Assembly: GCF_900543425.1 (NCBI RefSeq)
Contig: NZ_UQRQ01000018.1
Span: 1 to 62,216, forward strand
Direction of reading: 5' to 3'
DNA from: an uncultured Sanguibacteroides sp.
Lineage (GTDB): Bacteria; Bacteroidota; Bacteroidia; Bacteroidales; Marinifilaceae
Length of the DNA: 62,216 nt
A model generated the notes under the pieces. That model had not been told where the DNA came from. It did no database searches and saw nothing but the letters and a program-made list of their open reading frames with translations. Positions 24,922-33,909 of this stretch are shown here, one piece after another; the first letter of the stretch is position 1, and each line of letters opens with the position of its first letter. A program made the position numbers and the translations under genes.

Positions 24922-26147
24922 TATTTCCGTATTTTTAAACTCTTAAATCTTTCCCTCACCTCTTTCACCCGCTTATACAAAACAAAAGTCATGAAAAAAG
25001 TCAGGATCGCTAAAAACAAAAATATATATTTGGTATCCCACAACATCTCCATCGTACCGAAACAGCCCGAGGCAAAAAGCATGAACAAAAAAGTAATCAG
25101 GTTGGAATAAGCCAGCATATCTCCCAGCTCTCTCCCTTTCACATTTGCCTGTATCCAAGCATCCAAAGGCACTTTATACATCCCGCTGCAGAAAGCGGCT
25201 AAAAACACCAATAAGGCAAAAGCAATTCCCTGCAGATTAAACAAGAAAATAATTGCAAAAGCAATTCCGGTCATGATCCCTCCCCAGGGGACCAGTCCAA
25301 GTTCTACTTCCCGGTGAGAAAATACACCGGCCAGATAACACCCAGCCCCTATTCCGACGGCAGCCAACGACATGACCATACCGGTTTCCGAATCACTCAT
25401 ACCTAACTCTCCCCGACAATAGACGATCAGAGTCATCTGAATCATCGAGCCGATAAACCAGAATACAGCCAATCCAATAATAATCAGATTCAATCCTTTA
25501 AAATCCTTTGCCCGGATATACATGTCCCGGACGAACTTAACCGGATTCAAAGTCTCATGACTCTCTTTCAACGGTTCACTCTCCCGGGCCCGAATCGTCA
25601 AACTACCGATCCACCCCAGCAAAGCAACCAGAAACAATAACCCGCACAACCCTAAAATACTCACACTCTCGGAAAGAAAAGCAGCTAATAAGGTTCCCGA
25701 TAATATCCCGACAAAAGCAAACATCTCCATGGCTCCCGATCCGAAAGATATACCTTCCTCACCTCCGATATCTCGAATCAACCCGTATTTGGAAGGAGAA
25801 AAGAGCGCACTCTGTAATCCCATCAGCAAAATAGCAATCAGTACGACAGAGGTCGATGTCGTCAGTAATCCTATACCTGCCACCACCATAATCCATAGTT
25901 CGGCAAATTTCGCCCATACAACGATTTTACGCTTCTTATAAATTTTTGCCAACCGACCGGCTAAAGGGGAAAATAGCAAATAAGGTATTACTAAGGCGGC
26001 AGACGCTAAGGTAACGATCATCGATTCATACTCCTTTCCGACCCAAGCGATACATATAAAACATGCCAAAGTCTTCAGGAAGTTATCGTTTAATACTCCC
26101 AAATAGTTCGTAATAAAAAGAGATAACCAGTTTTTATTTTTACTCAT
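24921..26147 (-). CDS. LplT-like MFS transporter (probable lysophospholipid flippase)
   Basis: About 12 membrane segments, 408 residues from the ATG at 26147 (MSKNKNWLSLFITNYLGVLN). A longer reading frame begins upstream, but the -7 box TACCTTTG lies at 26205-26198 inside it, so the shorter start is preferred. NDNFLKTLACFICIAWVG and ALFSPSKYGLIRDIGG match the LplT/Aas-type MFS branch (LplT has a PSAKYG motif). The following gene is a PlsC-type acyltransferase with overlapping stop/start, a pairing that mirrors LplT-Aas. Substrate not proven. Confidence 0.83.
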   Translation of the reverse strand: MSKNKNWLSLFITNYLGVLNDNFLKTLACFICIAWVGKEYESMIVTLASAALVIPYLLFSPLAGRLAKIYKKRKIVVWAKFAELWIMVVAGIGLLTTSTSVVLIAILLMGLQSALFSPSKYGLIRDIGGEEGISFGSGAMEMFAFVGILSGTLLAAFLSESVSILGLCGLLFLVALLGWIGSLTIRARESEPLKESHETLNPVKFVRDMYIRAKDFKGLNLIIIGLAVFWFIGSMIQMTLIVYCRGELGMSDSETGMVMSLAAVGIGAGCYLAGVFSHREVELGLVPWGGIMTGIAFAIIFLFNLQGIAFALLVFLAAFCSGMYKVPLDAWIQANVKGRELGDMLAYSNLITFLFMLFASGCFGTMEMLWDTKYIFLFLAILTFFMTFVLYKRVKEVRERFKSLKIRK

Positions 26148-26197
26148 AATCCGAATTTTATCGCATCGTTTTCCACCATTCTCCCCTAATTCCGGAT

Positions 26198-26205
26198 CAA
26201 AGGTA
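26198..26205 (-). promoter_or_regulatory. -7 box of the lplT-plsC-pabB-pabC operon
   Basis: TACCTTTG on the minus strand, about 50 nt before the ATG at 26147. It is back to back with the pabA promoter. Confidence 0.55.
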
Positions 26206-26258
26206 TTCAATTTTATCATTTAAACCGGTGAAAAAAACTAAAATAGACCTGTTTTCCC

Positions 26259-26266
26259 TATTTTTG
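26259..26266 (+). promoter_or_regulatory. -7 box of pabA
   Basis: TATTTTTG, 24 nt before the ATG at 26291. It excludes the in-frame start at 26228. Confidence 0.6.
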
Positions 26267-26290
26267 TCCCTGCAAAGGAGAGCTTCAAAC

Positions 26291-26860
26291 ATGAAAAATA
26301 TTCTGGTTATCGACAATTACGACTCATTCGTGTATAATCTGGTTCAACTCTTAAGAGAAAACGGGAAATGTAGATTCGACATCGTTCGAAACGACTGCAT
26401 TGACTTCTCGCAACTAAGCCAATACGACGGTTTACTGCTTTCTCCCGGTCCGGGCATACCTTCAGAAGCCGGAGACTTGATTCGTGTTATCAAGCAATGT
26501 AAAACTACCCATTCGATTTTAGGTATATGTCTGGGTCATCAAGCCATTGCGGAAAGTTTCGGGGCAAAATTAGAACAATTACCTTTTCCCAGGCATGGAC
26601 ACGAAAGCCCTTTAATTATTCAGGATACGGAAGATCCGATCTATCGTAATCTTCCACCCCAGGCGATTATCGGACGTTATCACTCTTGGACGGTAACCCC
26701 TTCCTCTCTTCCTCCCACCCTAAAAGTTAGTGCCATCGATGAAGAGGGACATATCATGTCCTTCTATCACCCGACCCTTCCCATTCACGGTCTGCAATTT
26801 CATCCCGAATCCATCATTACCAACATCGGCCCTCTCCTTATAAACAATTGGATAGAATAA
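26291..26860 (+). CDS. pabA: Aminodeoxychorismate synthase glutaminase (component II)
   Basis: Class I glutamine amidotransferase of 189 residues supplying ammonia to PabB. It has ILVIDNYDSFVYNLVQLL at the start, LLLSPGPGIPSEAG forming the oxyanion strand, nucleophile Cys80 in GICLGHQAIAESFGAKL, and the His/Glu of HGLQFHPESI near 171-173. The same subunit may also serve anthranilate synthase (TrpG), but no trp genes are near. It is divergent from the operon holding pabB and pabC, sharing an intergenic region of about 140 nt. Confidence 0.92.
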   Translation: MKNILVIDNYDSFVYNLVQLLRENGKCRFDIVRNDCIDFSQLSQYDGLLLSPGPGIPSEAGDLIRVIKQCKTTHSILGICLGHQAIAESFGAKLEQLPFPRHGHESPLIIQDTEDPIYRNLPPQAIIGRYHSWTVTPSSLPPTLKVSAIDEEGHIMSFYHPTLPIHGLQFHPESIITNIGPLLINNWIE

Positions 26861-27093
26861 TTATTAAAAAAACGACTCATTCATAAACCGAACACACTTA
26901 AACAAGGCATCTCCTCAAACTATTAAGCTCATATATTACACAGAATCGATACCCCCAATTATCCCTTTTGCTTTTATAAACATTTTATATTATATTCGTT
27001 TCGTTTATTTTACTAAAATAATTATATTATTCTTAATTCAAATATAACGGGATAATCGATTAAAAAAATTACTTACCAACCAAAAACAATAAA

Positions 27094-27579
27094 ATGAAAA
27101 AAACATTATTTATTAAACAAGTTATTTTATTACTATTCATAACTTGTTGTAGTACTTCTACCTTTGCAGCTGTAGGAGATATAGTTCAATTAGTAGTATT
27201 GGTTTCTCCAAAAACAATTACACATCATGCCCAAATTACAGCAACATCCAGTAATACGAATGTATGCGAAGTAGAAAAAGACGGTAATTTAGATGTATCG
27301 GGTGAATATGAAGAGCAAAGATTCAAATTAAAAATCGTAGGAGAAGGGGAGTGCACTATTACCATAATGGTCAATAAAGACAATTACATATCACAAGAAT
27401 ACAAAGTTAAAGTAAAGAGTAATGACAATATTGTACAAATAACCGTCCCCTTCAGATTAAGACTGATTTCTAAATCTTTCCTTGAAAGAATCTGGGAATT
27501 TTTTATACCGGAAAAAGAGATCCCGTACAGGAAAGAATCGGATACATTTATCCCGCTATATGATCAGGTAATCATATGA
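27094..27579 (+). CDS. Small secreted protein with one Ig-like (BIG2-like) domain
   Basis: A 161-residue protein with a signal peptide (MKKTLFIKQVILLLFITCC, then STSTFAAVG). The middle section reads like one bacterial Ig-like repeat: ITATSSNTNVCEVEKDGNLD, then FKLKIVGEGECTITIMVNKD and SQEYKVKVKSND. Two Cys (in NVCEVE and GECTIT) could form a disulfide. The tail (about 117-161) is unmatched. The gene and its upstream region are AT-rich. Its upstream sequence shares a word with that of the FN3-like gene at 52615. Function unknown. Confidence 0.7.
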   Translation: MKKTLFIKQVILLLFITCCSTSTFAAVGDIVQLVVLVSPKTITHHAQITATSSNTNVCEVEKDGNLDVSGEYEEQRFKLKIVGEGECTITIMVNKDNYISQEYKVKVKSNDNIVQITVPFRLRLISKSFLERIWEFFIPEKEIPYRKESDTFIPLYDQVII

Positions 27580-27897
27580 ATCTTCGAAAAAAGAGGTGAA
27601 AATAAATCCGGTAACAAACGACAAGAAAATGGGTATACTTGGTTCTAAAATATAAAATAAAGAGAGAATATTTCCGATTGCATATCGCTCCGCATCCCCT
27701 GATAGCTTACCTTATCTTTCAACACATGCAGTCCCAATAGTGTAAACATATCATACATTTCATGTTAAAGAATTAGACAACTAACCCATATTTCGTAAAC
27801 ACAACACCCTTATTATCAATCAACAACAAGAATAGCACAACTTTTGATGCAATTGTACGATAATTCAGGAACACATACACTATAGTTATAATTGCAT
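27580..27897. other. Intergenic region before the FtsX-type permease, nothing identified
   Basis: About 320 bases of AT-rich sequence. A minus-strand frame of 37 codons lies near 27643-27756, without promoter or recognisable content. No terminator or TAnnTTTG box is convincing. Confidence 0.4.
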
Positions 27898-30231
27898 ATG
27901 ATCAACTTTACTCGTATACTCAGGACAACCTTCCGTAATAAAGGATTGACATGGATCAATATTACCGGCTTAAGCCTGGGATTGGCTATAGCTCTATTTT
28001 TATTGGTATACCTCAAATTCGAGTTTTCATATGATAAACACTTCAAAGATGCGGACCGGATCTATAAAATATTGTGTGCATGGAAAGAAAGCGGACATAC
28101 AGAATATTACGCGACCAACCTCGACCTTTTAGCCTCCAGATTAATGAAAGAGGTTCCGGAAGTAGAAACTGCCAGCAGATTATATAATCCTAATACACTA
28201 AATTTAAGAAACAACGAGGGAGAAAAAAACAGCGTAAAAGCATACATGGTAGATTCGACATTCCTGCAGATTTTCAATTTCAAATTTTTAAACGGACATC
28301 CGAACGGAGCACTGGACGAGCCCAACACTTGCATTATTACCCGTTCCACGGCAAATCGTTTTTTCGGCACAGAAACCGATCTTATCGGAAAAAGTTTAAT
28401 AGACGATGATAATAAATCAGTACTGAAAATAGTAGCCATCATAGAAGATATACCGGCTAATACACACTTTAACTTTGATTTGATTACCAAATTACCAGCA
28501 TACGATTGGTACGGTCTAGCCTATCATACCTATATCAAATTCCGTCCGGGAATAGATCAAAAAGCAGCTATCAGCAAATGCAACGCGATAAATAAAAAGT
28601 TACTAGAAACAAGATTCATCTCCAACAACTATGAGCTCGGAAGCTCAATGGAACCCTTATTGGACATTCATATCCGGACGAAAGCAGATTATGATTTAAA
28701 ACGCAAAGCGGATAAAACAAATCTTACATTCATCATTCTGGTCACGCTGTTTATCTTGGCGATAGCTCTCTCCAATTTTATCTCCCTTTACATCATTCAG
28801 GGAGAAAAACGTTCCAAAGAAATCAGCATACGTAAAACAAACGGGGCGAGCCGAACCAATATTGCCTGTATGATATTCGGAGAAACCTTTATCATTACAT
28901 CCATCGCTTTCCTGATTGCCATTATATTATATTTCTCTTTTTCAAGTAGGTTTGGCCTATTGCTTAATTTCAATCTGCCGGAAGAGCTAAGTATAGGTTG
29001 GTTTATGTGGGGTAATTTTATCCTACTCTTCCTGTTAGTAGGTTTTATTGCCGGCAGTTATCCGGCCTATTACCTGTCTCGCTTTAATCCCGCCGAGTTA
29101 ATTTCCAAATCAACATTACGAAAATATAAATTAACCGTAACCTCTGTCGTCATACAGTTCGCTATCGCCATATTTTGTATTTCAGCCTTGCTTGTTGTTT
29201 GGCGACAACTGAATTTTATGAAAGCTATGCCCCTGGGATTTGAGACCGAGAACATATTGAAAGTAAAAATCGCCTCCCAATTATCCCAATACAACGGATT
29301 ATATTCCGATCTGTTACAATACCCCGAAATAGAAAATATAGCTATTAGTCAAGAAGATCCATTGAATGGATGTAGCGAAGAAGGTATCCGAAAAATGGGA
29401 CAATCCGAAAAAGAGGAATTAAGTATATGTAATAGAAGAACGGGACCCGGTTATTTCAGTCTATTCCGGATTCCGATTTTAGAAGGTCGCGATTTTATCC
29501 ACGAGAATCGGACAGACTCCAAAAGCCTGATTCTGACGGAAACAGCCGTGGCAGATCTCGGATTAAAAGAACCTGTAGGACAAAATATCATTTTCAACGA
29601 TCAAGTTTTCAAAATTATCGGAATAGCCAAAGACATAAAAACATCGGCCCGGGAAAAACCCGAGCGGTTAGCCTATACGGCTTACGCAACGACCTATTGG
29701 ACTCTCGCGGTAAAGTTTAAACCCGGTACCTACCAGAAAACCAAAATGAATGTCAACAGCGTTCTAGAAAAATACTTTGGCAAAACACCCTATACGTTCA
29801 TCCTCATGAGTGATGCTGTTCTATACCAGTACAAGCAGGATGAGATCACATCCCGCATTCTAATAAGCGGATCGATTCTGGCGATAACCTTAGCTTTACT
29901 CGGTTTATTGGCCTTAAGCGGATTTGTAACCCGCCAGAAGCGGAAAGAGATCAGTATACGCCGGGCAATGGGAGCCCAGATAAACGAGATCATATACGAT
30001 CTGAACAAATACATCCTGCTTCGAATACTACCGGCATTCCCCATCGGAATTATCCTGAGTTATTTTGTTATGAGACATTGGTTACAAAATTTCGAATACT
30101 CCATTACCCTAAGCTGGTGGATTTTCGGCATTTCCCTACTACTCATGTCAATCATCGTGTTGTTGACTACATTGTATCAATGTATCCGGTCGGCAACAAG
30201 AAATCCGGTCGAAGCGCTAAAAAACGAATAA
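27898..30231 (+). CDS. FtsX/MacB-type ABC transporter permease
   Basis: A 777-residue double FtsX-domain permease. An N-terminal helix (GLTWINITGLSLGLAIALFL) is followed by a MacB-type periplasmic domain (about 45-250), three helices around 280-400, then a second helix near 420 (VTSVVIQFAIAIFCISALLV). A second periplasmic domain and three final helices follow (about 660-765). GEKRSKEISIRKTNGASRT and RQKRKEISIRRAMGAQINEI are the two copies of the conserved cytoplasmic loop. The start is ATG at 27898 rather than the TTG at 27892. No ATPase subunit is adjacent, so the partner is elsewhere. Substrate unknown. Confidence 0.9.
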   Translation: MINFTRILRTTFRNKGLTWINITGLSLGLAIALFLLVYLKFEFSYDKHFKDADRIYKILCAWKESGHTEYYATNLDLLASRLMKEVPEVETASRLYNPNTLNLRNNEGEKNSVKAYMVDSTFLQIFNFKFLNGHPNGALDEPNTCIITRSTANRFFGTETDLIGKSLIDDDNKSVLKIVAIIEDIPANTHFNFDLITKLPAYDWYGLAYHTYIKFRPGIDQKAAISKCNAINKKLLETRFISNNYELGSSMEPLLDIHIRTKADYDLKRKADKTNLTFIILVTLFILAIALSNFISLYIIQGEKRSKEISIRKTNGASRTNIACMIFGETFIITSIAFLIAIILYFSFSSRFGLLLNFNLPEELSIGWFMWGNFILLFLLVGFIAGSYPAYYLSRFNPAELISKSTLRKYKLTVTSVVIQFAIAIFCISALLVVWRQLNFMKAMPLGFETENILKVKIASQLSQYNGLYSDLLQYPEIENIAISQEDPLNGCSEEGIRKMGQSEKEELSICNRRTGPGYFSLFRIPILEGRDFIHENRTDSKSLILTETAVADLGLKEPVGQNIIFNDQVFKIIGIAKDIKTSAREKPERLAYTAYATTYWTLAVKFKPGTYQKTKMNVNSVLEKYFGKTPYTFILMSDAVLYQYKQDEITSRILISGSILAITLALLGLLALSGFVTRQKRKEISIRRAMGAQINEIIYDLNKYILLRILPAFPIGIILSYFVMRHWLQNFEYSITLSWWIFGISLLLMSIIVLLTTLYQCIRSATRNPVEALKNE

Positions 30232-30288
30232 CATCTTTTAATCCTCTCATGCCGACTTCCCGGATGCTGAAACGAAATCATCCATTAA

Positions 30289-31923
30289 CTAATTTCTGGC
30301 TATAAAAAGAGGTTTGGATTGAGACTTGCTTCGATCAAAACCAAACCAGTACGTTTCAGTTTCAAAGGGCAGACGATAAAGACGCATAATTGCGGTCCAC
30401 TCTCCCGACAAGACCCGGAGATCTGACGGTAAGTTTCCGTTCCAGGCTTCCAAACGTCCACCAGGCTCTTTCGTGAACGGTATACCGGAAGCGATCCAGG
30501 CCACGGATATTTCAGGCAAATAAACCGTGTAGCGCTGACGGCAAAATTCATACAACAAAGTTCCTCGTTTTTCCAGACTCAACGGTTGTTCCAATAGATC
30601 CCGTTCTTCCAGCCAAAACAGGAAATCACGTAAGAATAAGGGTTGTTCCACAATTAATTTACGCGTGACGGGTTGCCAAGCCAAAGCATTGTAAAAACCA
30701 TCGATCACACGAGAAAGCAACCGTGCTTCCCTCAAATCTTCAACGGTCATGGCTGACGTTCGTAATACCTCGTAAGGAGGATCCTCAGCGTAAACGATTC
30801 CCCACTCTTCCGCTTTTTGCCGCATAACGGTCCCCGGCAACAACTTTAACAATTCCAATTGAATCTCTCCCGTGCCGAATGAAGCTAGCGTGCGAACATC
30901 CTCAAACATCTCTTTTAACGAATAAAGAGGTAATCCCGCTATTAAATCCGCATGTACCACAAGATTCGGAAGCGAAGACAAATAACGCAAGCCCTCCAAT
31001 GCCAATTGCAAATTCCCGATTCGCGTACAGGCCGATAACACCTTTTCCCGTAAACTTTGTATGCCCGCTTCCAGATGCAGCAAACCATCCGGCATCTCCT
31101 TTAATAAAGACATCACGTCTTCCGACAAAAGTGCCGGGTGAATCTCCAAATGAAAATGCAGTGTCCCGGCATATTCCCGAAACAAGGACAAAAGCTCTAT
31201 AGCCCGACGTGAACTGCCATTAAAGGTTCGGTCCAGTAACCGAACATCACGGACTCCTTTCGCCCGAATCAAATCCAATCGTTCCCGAATTCGCTCAACC
31301 GGTAAAATCCGAACCGGCTTTTCTCCTCCACTCACGCAAAAAGCACAGGTATTAAAACATCCGCGCGTCGTTTCTAACTGTACAAAAGGCTTACTCCAAT
31401 CAAAAAAACGACTTCGCTCGGGTATGTTCAATTGTTCGAAAGCCTCGACTTTAGCTATTCCGTTATCTCGATAGATATTTTCCCGATCCAACCAGCATAA
31501 ACCCGTTACACGATCCCACATAGCAGGTTGATCATAGACCGATAACCACTCGTGAAAACCGAGTTCCCCTTCTCCCCGGAACACACAATTCACAAATGGA
31601 AACTTCCTCAGATAGGCTTTATTATCTCCCAGCATCTCAGGCCCACCCAATATAACCACACAATCGGGTAACAAAGCCTTAACCCGAATAATGATTTTAT
31701 GCAAAACCTCACGAGTAAATAACCAAGCAGTTGCCGCAAGCACTTGAGGATTATGACCGACTATTTCCGCCACAACACTCCCTACATTCGAATTTATTGT
31801 CGCCGAAACCTTCACCCACTCAACCTCGTTCTCCGTTCCCGTCACTTGAGCATGAATCGCAGGCAAGGCCAAAGAAGAATGTGCATAGGAAGAATTCAGA
31901 TCCAACCAAAGTAATCGCATCAT
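30289..31923 (-). CDS. B12-binding radical SAM protein with C-terminal DUF4080-like region
   Basis: A 544-residue protein. The N-terminal part (about 1-130) looks like a cobalamin-binding Rossmann fold (VVILGGPEMLGD, FRGEGELGF), though without the DxHxxG motif. The radical SAM core starts at TTRGCFNTCAFC with cluster cysteines 189, 193 and 196. LRDVRLLDRTFNG-like text (VRDVRLLDRTFNGSSRRA) and HLEAGIQSL follow. The C-terminal segment after about 400 resembles DUF4080. These proteins are widespread in anaerobes, mostly uncharacterised. It is convergent with the permease and has no operon partner. Confidence 0.85.
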   Translation of the reverse strand: MMRLLWLDLNSSYAHSSLALPAIHAQVTGTENEVEWVKVSATINSNVGSVVAEIVGHNPQVLAATAWLFTREVLHKIIIRVKALLPDCVVILGGPEMLGDNKAYLRKFPFVNCVFRGEGELGFHEWLSVYDQPAMWDRVTGLCWLDRENIYRDNGIAKVEAFEQLNIPERSRFFDWSKPFVQLETTRGCFNTCAFCVSGGEKPVRILPVERIRERLDLIRAKGVRDVRLLDRTFNGSSRRAIELLSLFREYAGTLHFHLEIHPALLSEDVMSLLKEMPDGLLHLEAGIQSLREKVLSACTRIGNLQLALEGLRYLSSLPNLVVHADLIAGLPLYSLKEMFEDVRTLASFGTGEIQLELLKLLPGTVMRQKAEEWGIVYAEDPPYEVLRTSAMTVEDLREARLLSRVIDGFYNALAWQPVTRKLIVEQPLFLRDFLFWLEERDLLEQPLSLEKRGTLLYEFCRQRYTVYLPEISVAWIASGIPFTKEPGGRLEAWNGNLPSDLRVLSGEWTAIMRLYRLPFETETYWFGFDRSKSQSKPLFIARN

Positions 31924-31979
31924 TTCGTTTTTATTTAAAACAAAGATAAGAAAATTTGAAAGGCAAAGCAGAATGTTCT

Positions 31980-32267
31980 TTACCGGATATCAGATTTTAC
32001 CCGTCTCAACGATAACCTGGGATCGTCAGGTGCAATCATTCTAACAGTATCCGGAGTAATGGATTTAGCTTTCACGCCTTTCCAGTAATTGATAGAAGGT
32101 ACGACTCGTCTTATGTCATTAAGAGGTATCAGTCCATATCCCACCTCTCCCGCTGCAATCTTTCCTTTATCAAACTCAAATTCCTGATTACCAACTTCTT
32201 CCATCTAATCAAATCCAACCAGAGAGGGACTCATTCCAATAATCCCCGGTTTCCAATTCTGTTGCAT
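31980..32267 (-). pseudogene. Small gene interrupted by an in-frame TAG
   Basis: An ATG at 32267 opens a frame encoding MQQNWKPGIIGMSPSLVGFD, then TAG at 32207-32205, then in the same frame an immediate ATG (32204) and 74 more residues. Those begin MEEVGNQEFEFDKGKIAAGE and include RRVVPSINYWKGVKAKSITP and DDPRLSLRRVKSDIR to the stop at 31980. The -7 box TATCTTTG is at 32302-32295, close to the first ATG. Either a nonsense mutation has split a gene of about 95 codons, or the second part is translated by re-initiation (TAGATG). Family not recognised. Confidence 0.5.
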
Positions 32268-32294
32268 CAATTATTTTATCTTTTCGTTACTGTA

Positions 32295-32302
32295 CAAAGA
32301 TA
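32295..32302 (-). promoter_or_regulatory. -7 box of the interrupted gene
   Basis: TATCTTTG on the minus strand, 27 nt before the ATG at 32267; no clear -33. Confidence 0.5.
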
Positions 32303-32337
32303 GACAATCCCCAAAAAGCACGATACATTTTCCCCAC

Positions 32338-32371
32338 AAAAAAGCCATTCGTTTTGATGAATGGCTTTTTT
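32338..32371 (-). terminator. Terminator of mscS
   Basis: Thirteen-base arms (32338-32350 and 32359-32371, core GCCATTC/GAATGGC) flanked by A6/T6, 8-nt loop. It lies 37 nt after the mscS stop. Confidence 0.88.
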
Positions 32372-32408
32372 GATTACAAATTAAGAATCTCTCTATCTCA
32401 CACAATTT

Positions 32409-33254
32409 TTATTTTGTTTCATACACGTGGACATCCATCTGCGGGAACGGAATATTCAGATTTTCCTGAGCAAAGGTCTTGTAGACTTTTTCGTTCATAT
32501 CAAAAAATACTCCCCAATAATCGGAAGCATTCACCCACGCCCGTACCACGATGTTTACGGAACTATCTCCCAAAGAAGTGAGAGCTATAAAATAAGCAGG
32601 GGTTTTGAGCACTCGGGGATCTTCGTCCAACAACCTCCCTATTACTTCCTTAGCTTTATCATAACTATCCCCGTATGCAATTCCGAACTGCCAATCCACA
32701 CGCCGAGTCTCCTCTTTGGAGTAATTTTTCATGATACCGGTAGACAGGCCCCCGTTAGGAACAATAATTATTTTATTATCTGCCGTCGTTATAATCGTAT
32801 TGAAGATCTGTATTTCCTTTACCGTACCGCTTTGCCCCTGAGCTTCGATAAAATCCCCTACTTTAAAAGGTTTGAATAACAAAATCATCACCCCACCGGC
32901 AAAATTCTGTAACGTACCGCTCAATGCCATACCAATGGCAACACCGGCAGATGCAAACAAAGCTATAAATGAACTGGTTTCTATTCCCAACACTCCGATC
33001 ACGATAATAATCAATAACAGATTCAACGTGATACTTACCAAACTTCTCACGAAAGAAGACAAGGAAGCCTCTACCTTTCTTTTTTCGAGGATAGTAGACA
33101 ATAATCGATTCAATTTTTTGACAATCCAACGCCCTACAAGGAAAACGACTAATGCAATTAATAACTTTGATCCCAAAGATACCCCTAAATCAATCACTTT
33201 AGTTAAAAAAACATCCCATGACATAGCTGATGTCGAACCTAAAAACTCATTCAT
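32409..33254 (-). CDS. mscS: Small-conductance mechanosensitive channel, MscS type
   Basis: Opens under membrane tension to release solutes on osmotic downshock. The 281 residues match E. coli MscS in length and layout: three membrane helices, the last being the Gly/Ala-rich pore helix ASAGVAIGMALSGTLQNFAG followed by GVMILLFKPFKVGDFIEAQG, then the cytoplasmic beta domain (NTIITTADNKIIIVPNGGLS) and an alpha/beta domain with WVNASDYW. A complete promoter and terminator frame it as a single gene. Confidence 0.95.
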   Translation of the reverse strand: MNEFLGSTSAMSWDVFLTKVIDLGVSLGSKLLIALVVFLVGRWIVKKLNRLLSTILEKRKVEASLSSFVRSLVSITLNLLLIIIVIGVLGIETSSFIALFASAGVAIGMALSGTLQNFAGGVMILLFKPFKVGDFIEAQGQSGTVKEIQIFNTIITTADNKIIIVPNGGLSTGIMKNYSKEETRRVDWQFGIAYGDSYDKAKEVIGRLLDEDPRVLKTPAYFIALTSLGDSSVNIVVRAWVNASDYWGVFFDMNEKVYKTFAQENLNIPFPQMDVHVYETK

Positions 33255-33292
33255 AATTTAATTTTTATTTCATTAAACTTTCCAATATTTTA

Positions 33293-33324
33293 CAAATATA
33301 CAAACCTTTATTTAAAACAACAAA
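33293..33324 (-). promoter_or_regulatory. Promoter of mscS
   Basis: Minus strand TTTG (33324-33321), 20 nt, TATATTTG (33300-33293). Full consensus match. Confidence 0.72.
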
Positions 33325-33330
33325 ATAAGA

Positions 33331-33909
33331 TTATCGTATCATATCACCCAATTCATACTCCTTACAACTATCAAAAAAAATAACAGACAGATCATTAAAC
33401 ACCCCATATCGATTCTTAACAAAAGTAACGGCCTTATCCGGATCTACGATCAAGTTCCTGTATTTTACCATAATAGCTAATGATTCCCCTATTCCGGATA
33501 AAGAAGCGTAACGACACAATCGATTCGTAATTATAAAATGCCACAAAAAACCTTTTATCCTGGGAGGAAGTATCGCGTAATGTCTCAATAAATTCCAATA
33601 AAATCCCCGTGCAAAGCATTGCAAAGACTTACAGGTATATCTTTGAAAATTAACAGCCAAGAAATGATCAAAAAAGATATCCGTCAAAACTCCGGAATAA
33701 CGCCCGAAATCAGGTCTCAATAATGAGACAGCTTCCCGCACCGAAGGATGCTGATCCGCGTATTGATCCATCCTACGATGTAAGGCAATACCTTCGCGCA
33801 CGCGTTCCGGATACCGATCATAACTCCCTTTCACCGCATCTCCGATAAAATTTCCAAGCTGAACGTCCTTATTTTCCCCGGAAAAAAGTATATGGGCCAA
33901 ATAATTCAT
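33331..33909 (-). CDS. acpH: Acyl carrier protein phosphodiesterase
   Basis: Removes the phosphopantetheine arm from holo-ACP. The 192-residue protein starts MNYLAHILFSGENKDVQLGN and has FIGDAVKGSYDRYPERVREG, LHRRMDQYADQHP and GVLTDIFFDHFLAVNF, the HD-like metal-binding pattern of AcpH. The ATG follows the stop codon of the upstream gene directly (TAG-ATG), so the two are translationally coupled. Confidence 0.9.
   Translation of the reverse strand: MNYLAHILFSGENKDVQLGNFIGDAVKGSYDRYPERVREGIALHRRMDQYADQHPSVREAVSLLRPDFGRYSGVLTDIFFDHFLAVNFQRYTCKSLQCFARGFYWNLLRHYAILPPRIKGFLWHFIITNRLCRYASLSGIGESLAIMVKYRNLIVDPDKAVTFVKNRYGVFNDLSVIFFDSCKEYELGDMIR

Noticed and set aside
27643..27756. 37-codon minus-strand frame in the gap before the FtsX-type gene
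   Set aside because: Too short and no promoter or start signal; a chance frame is the simpler reading.
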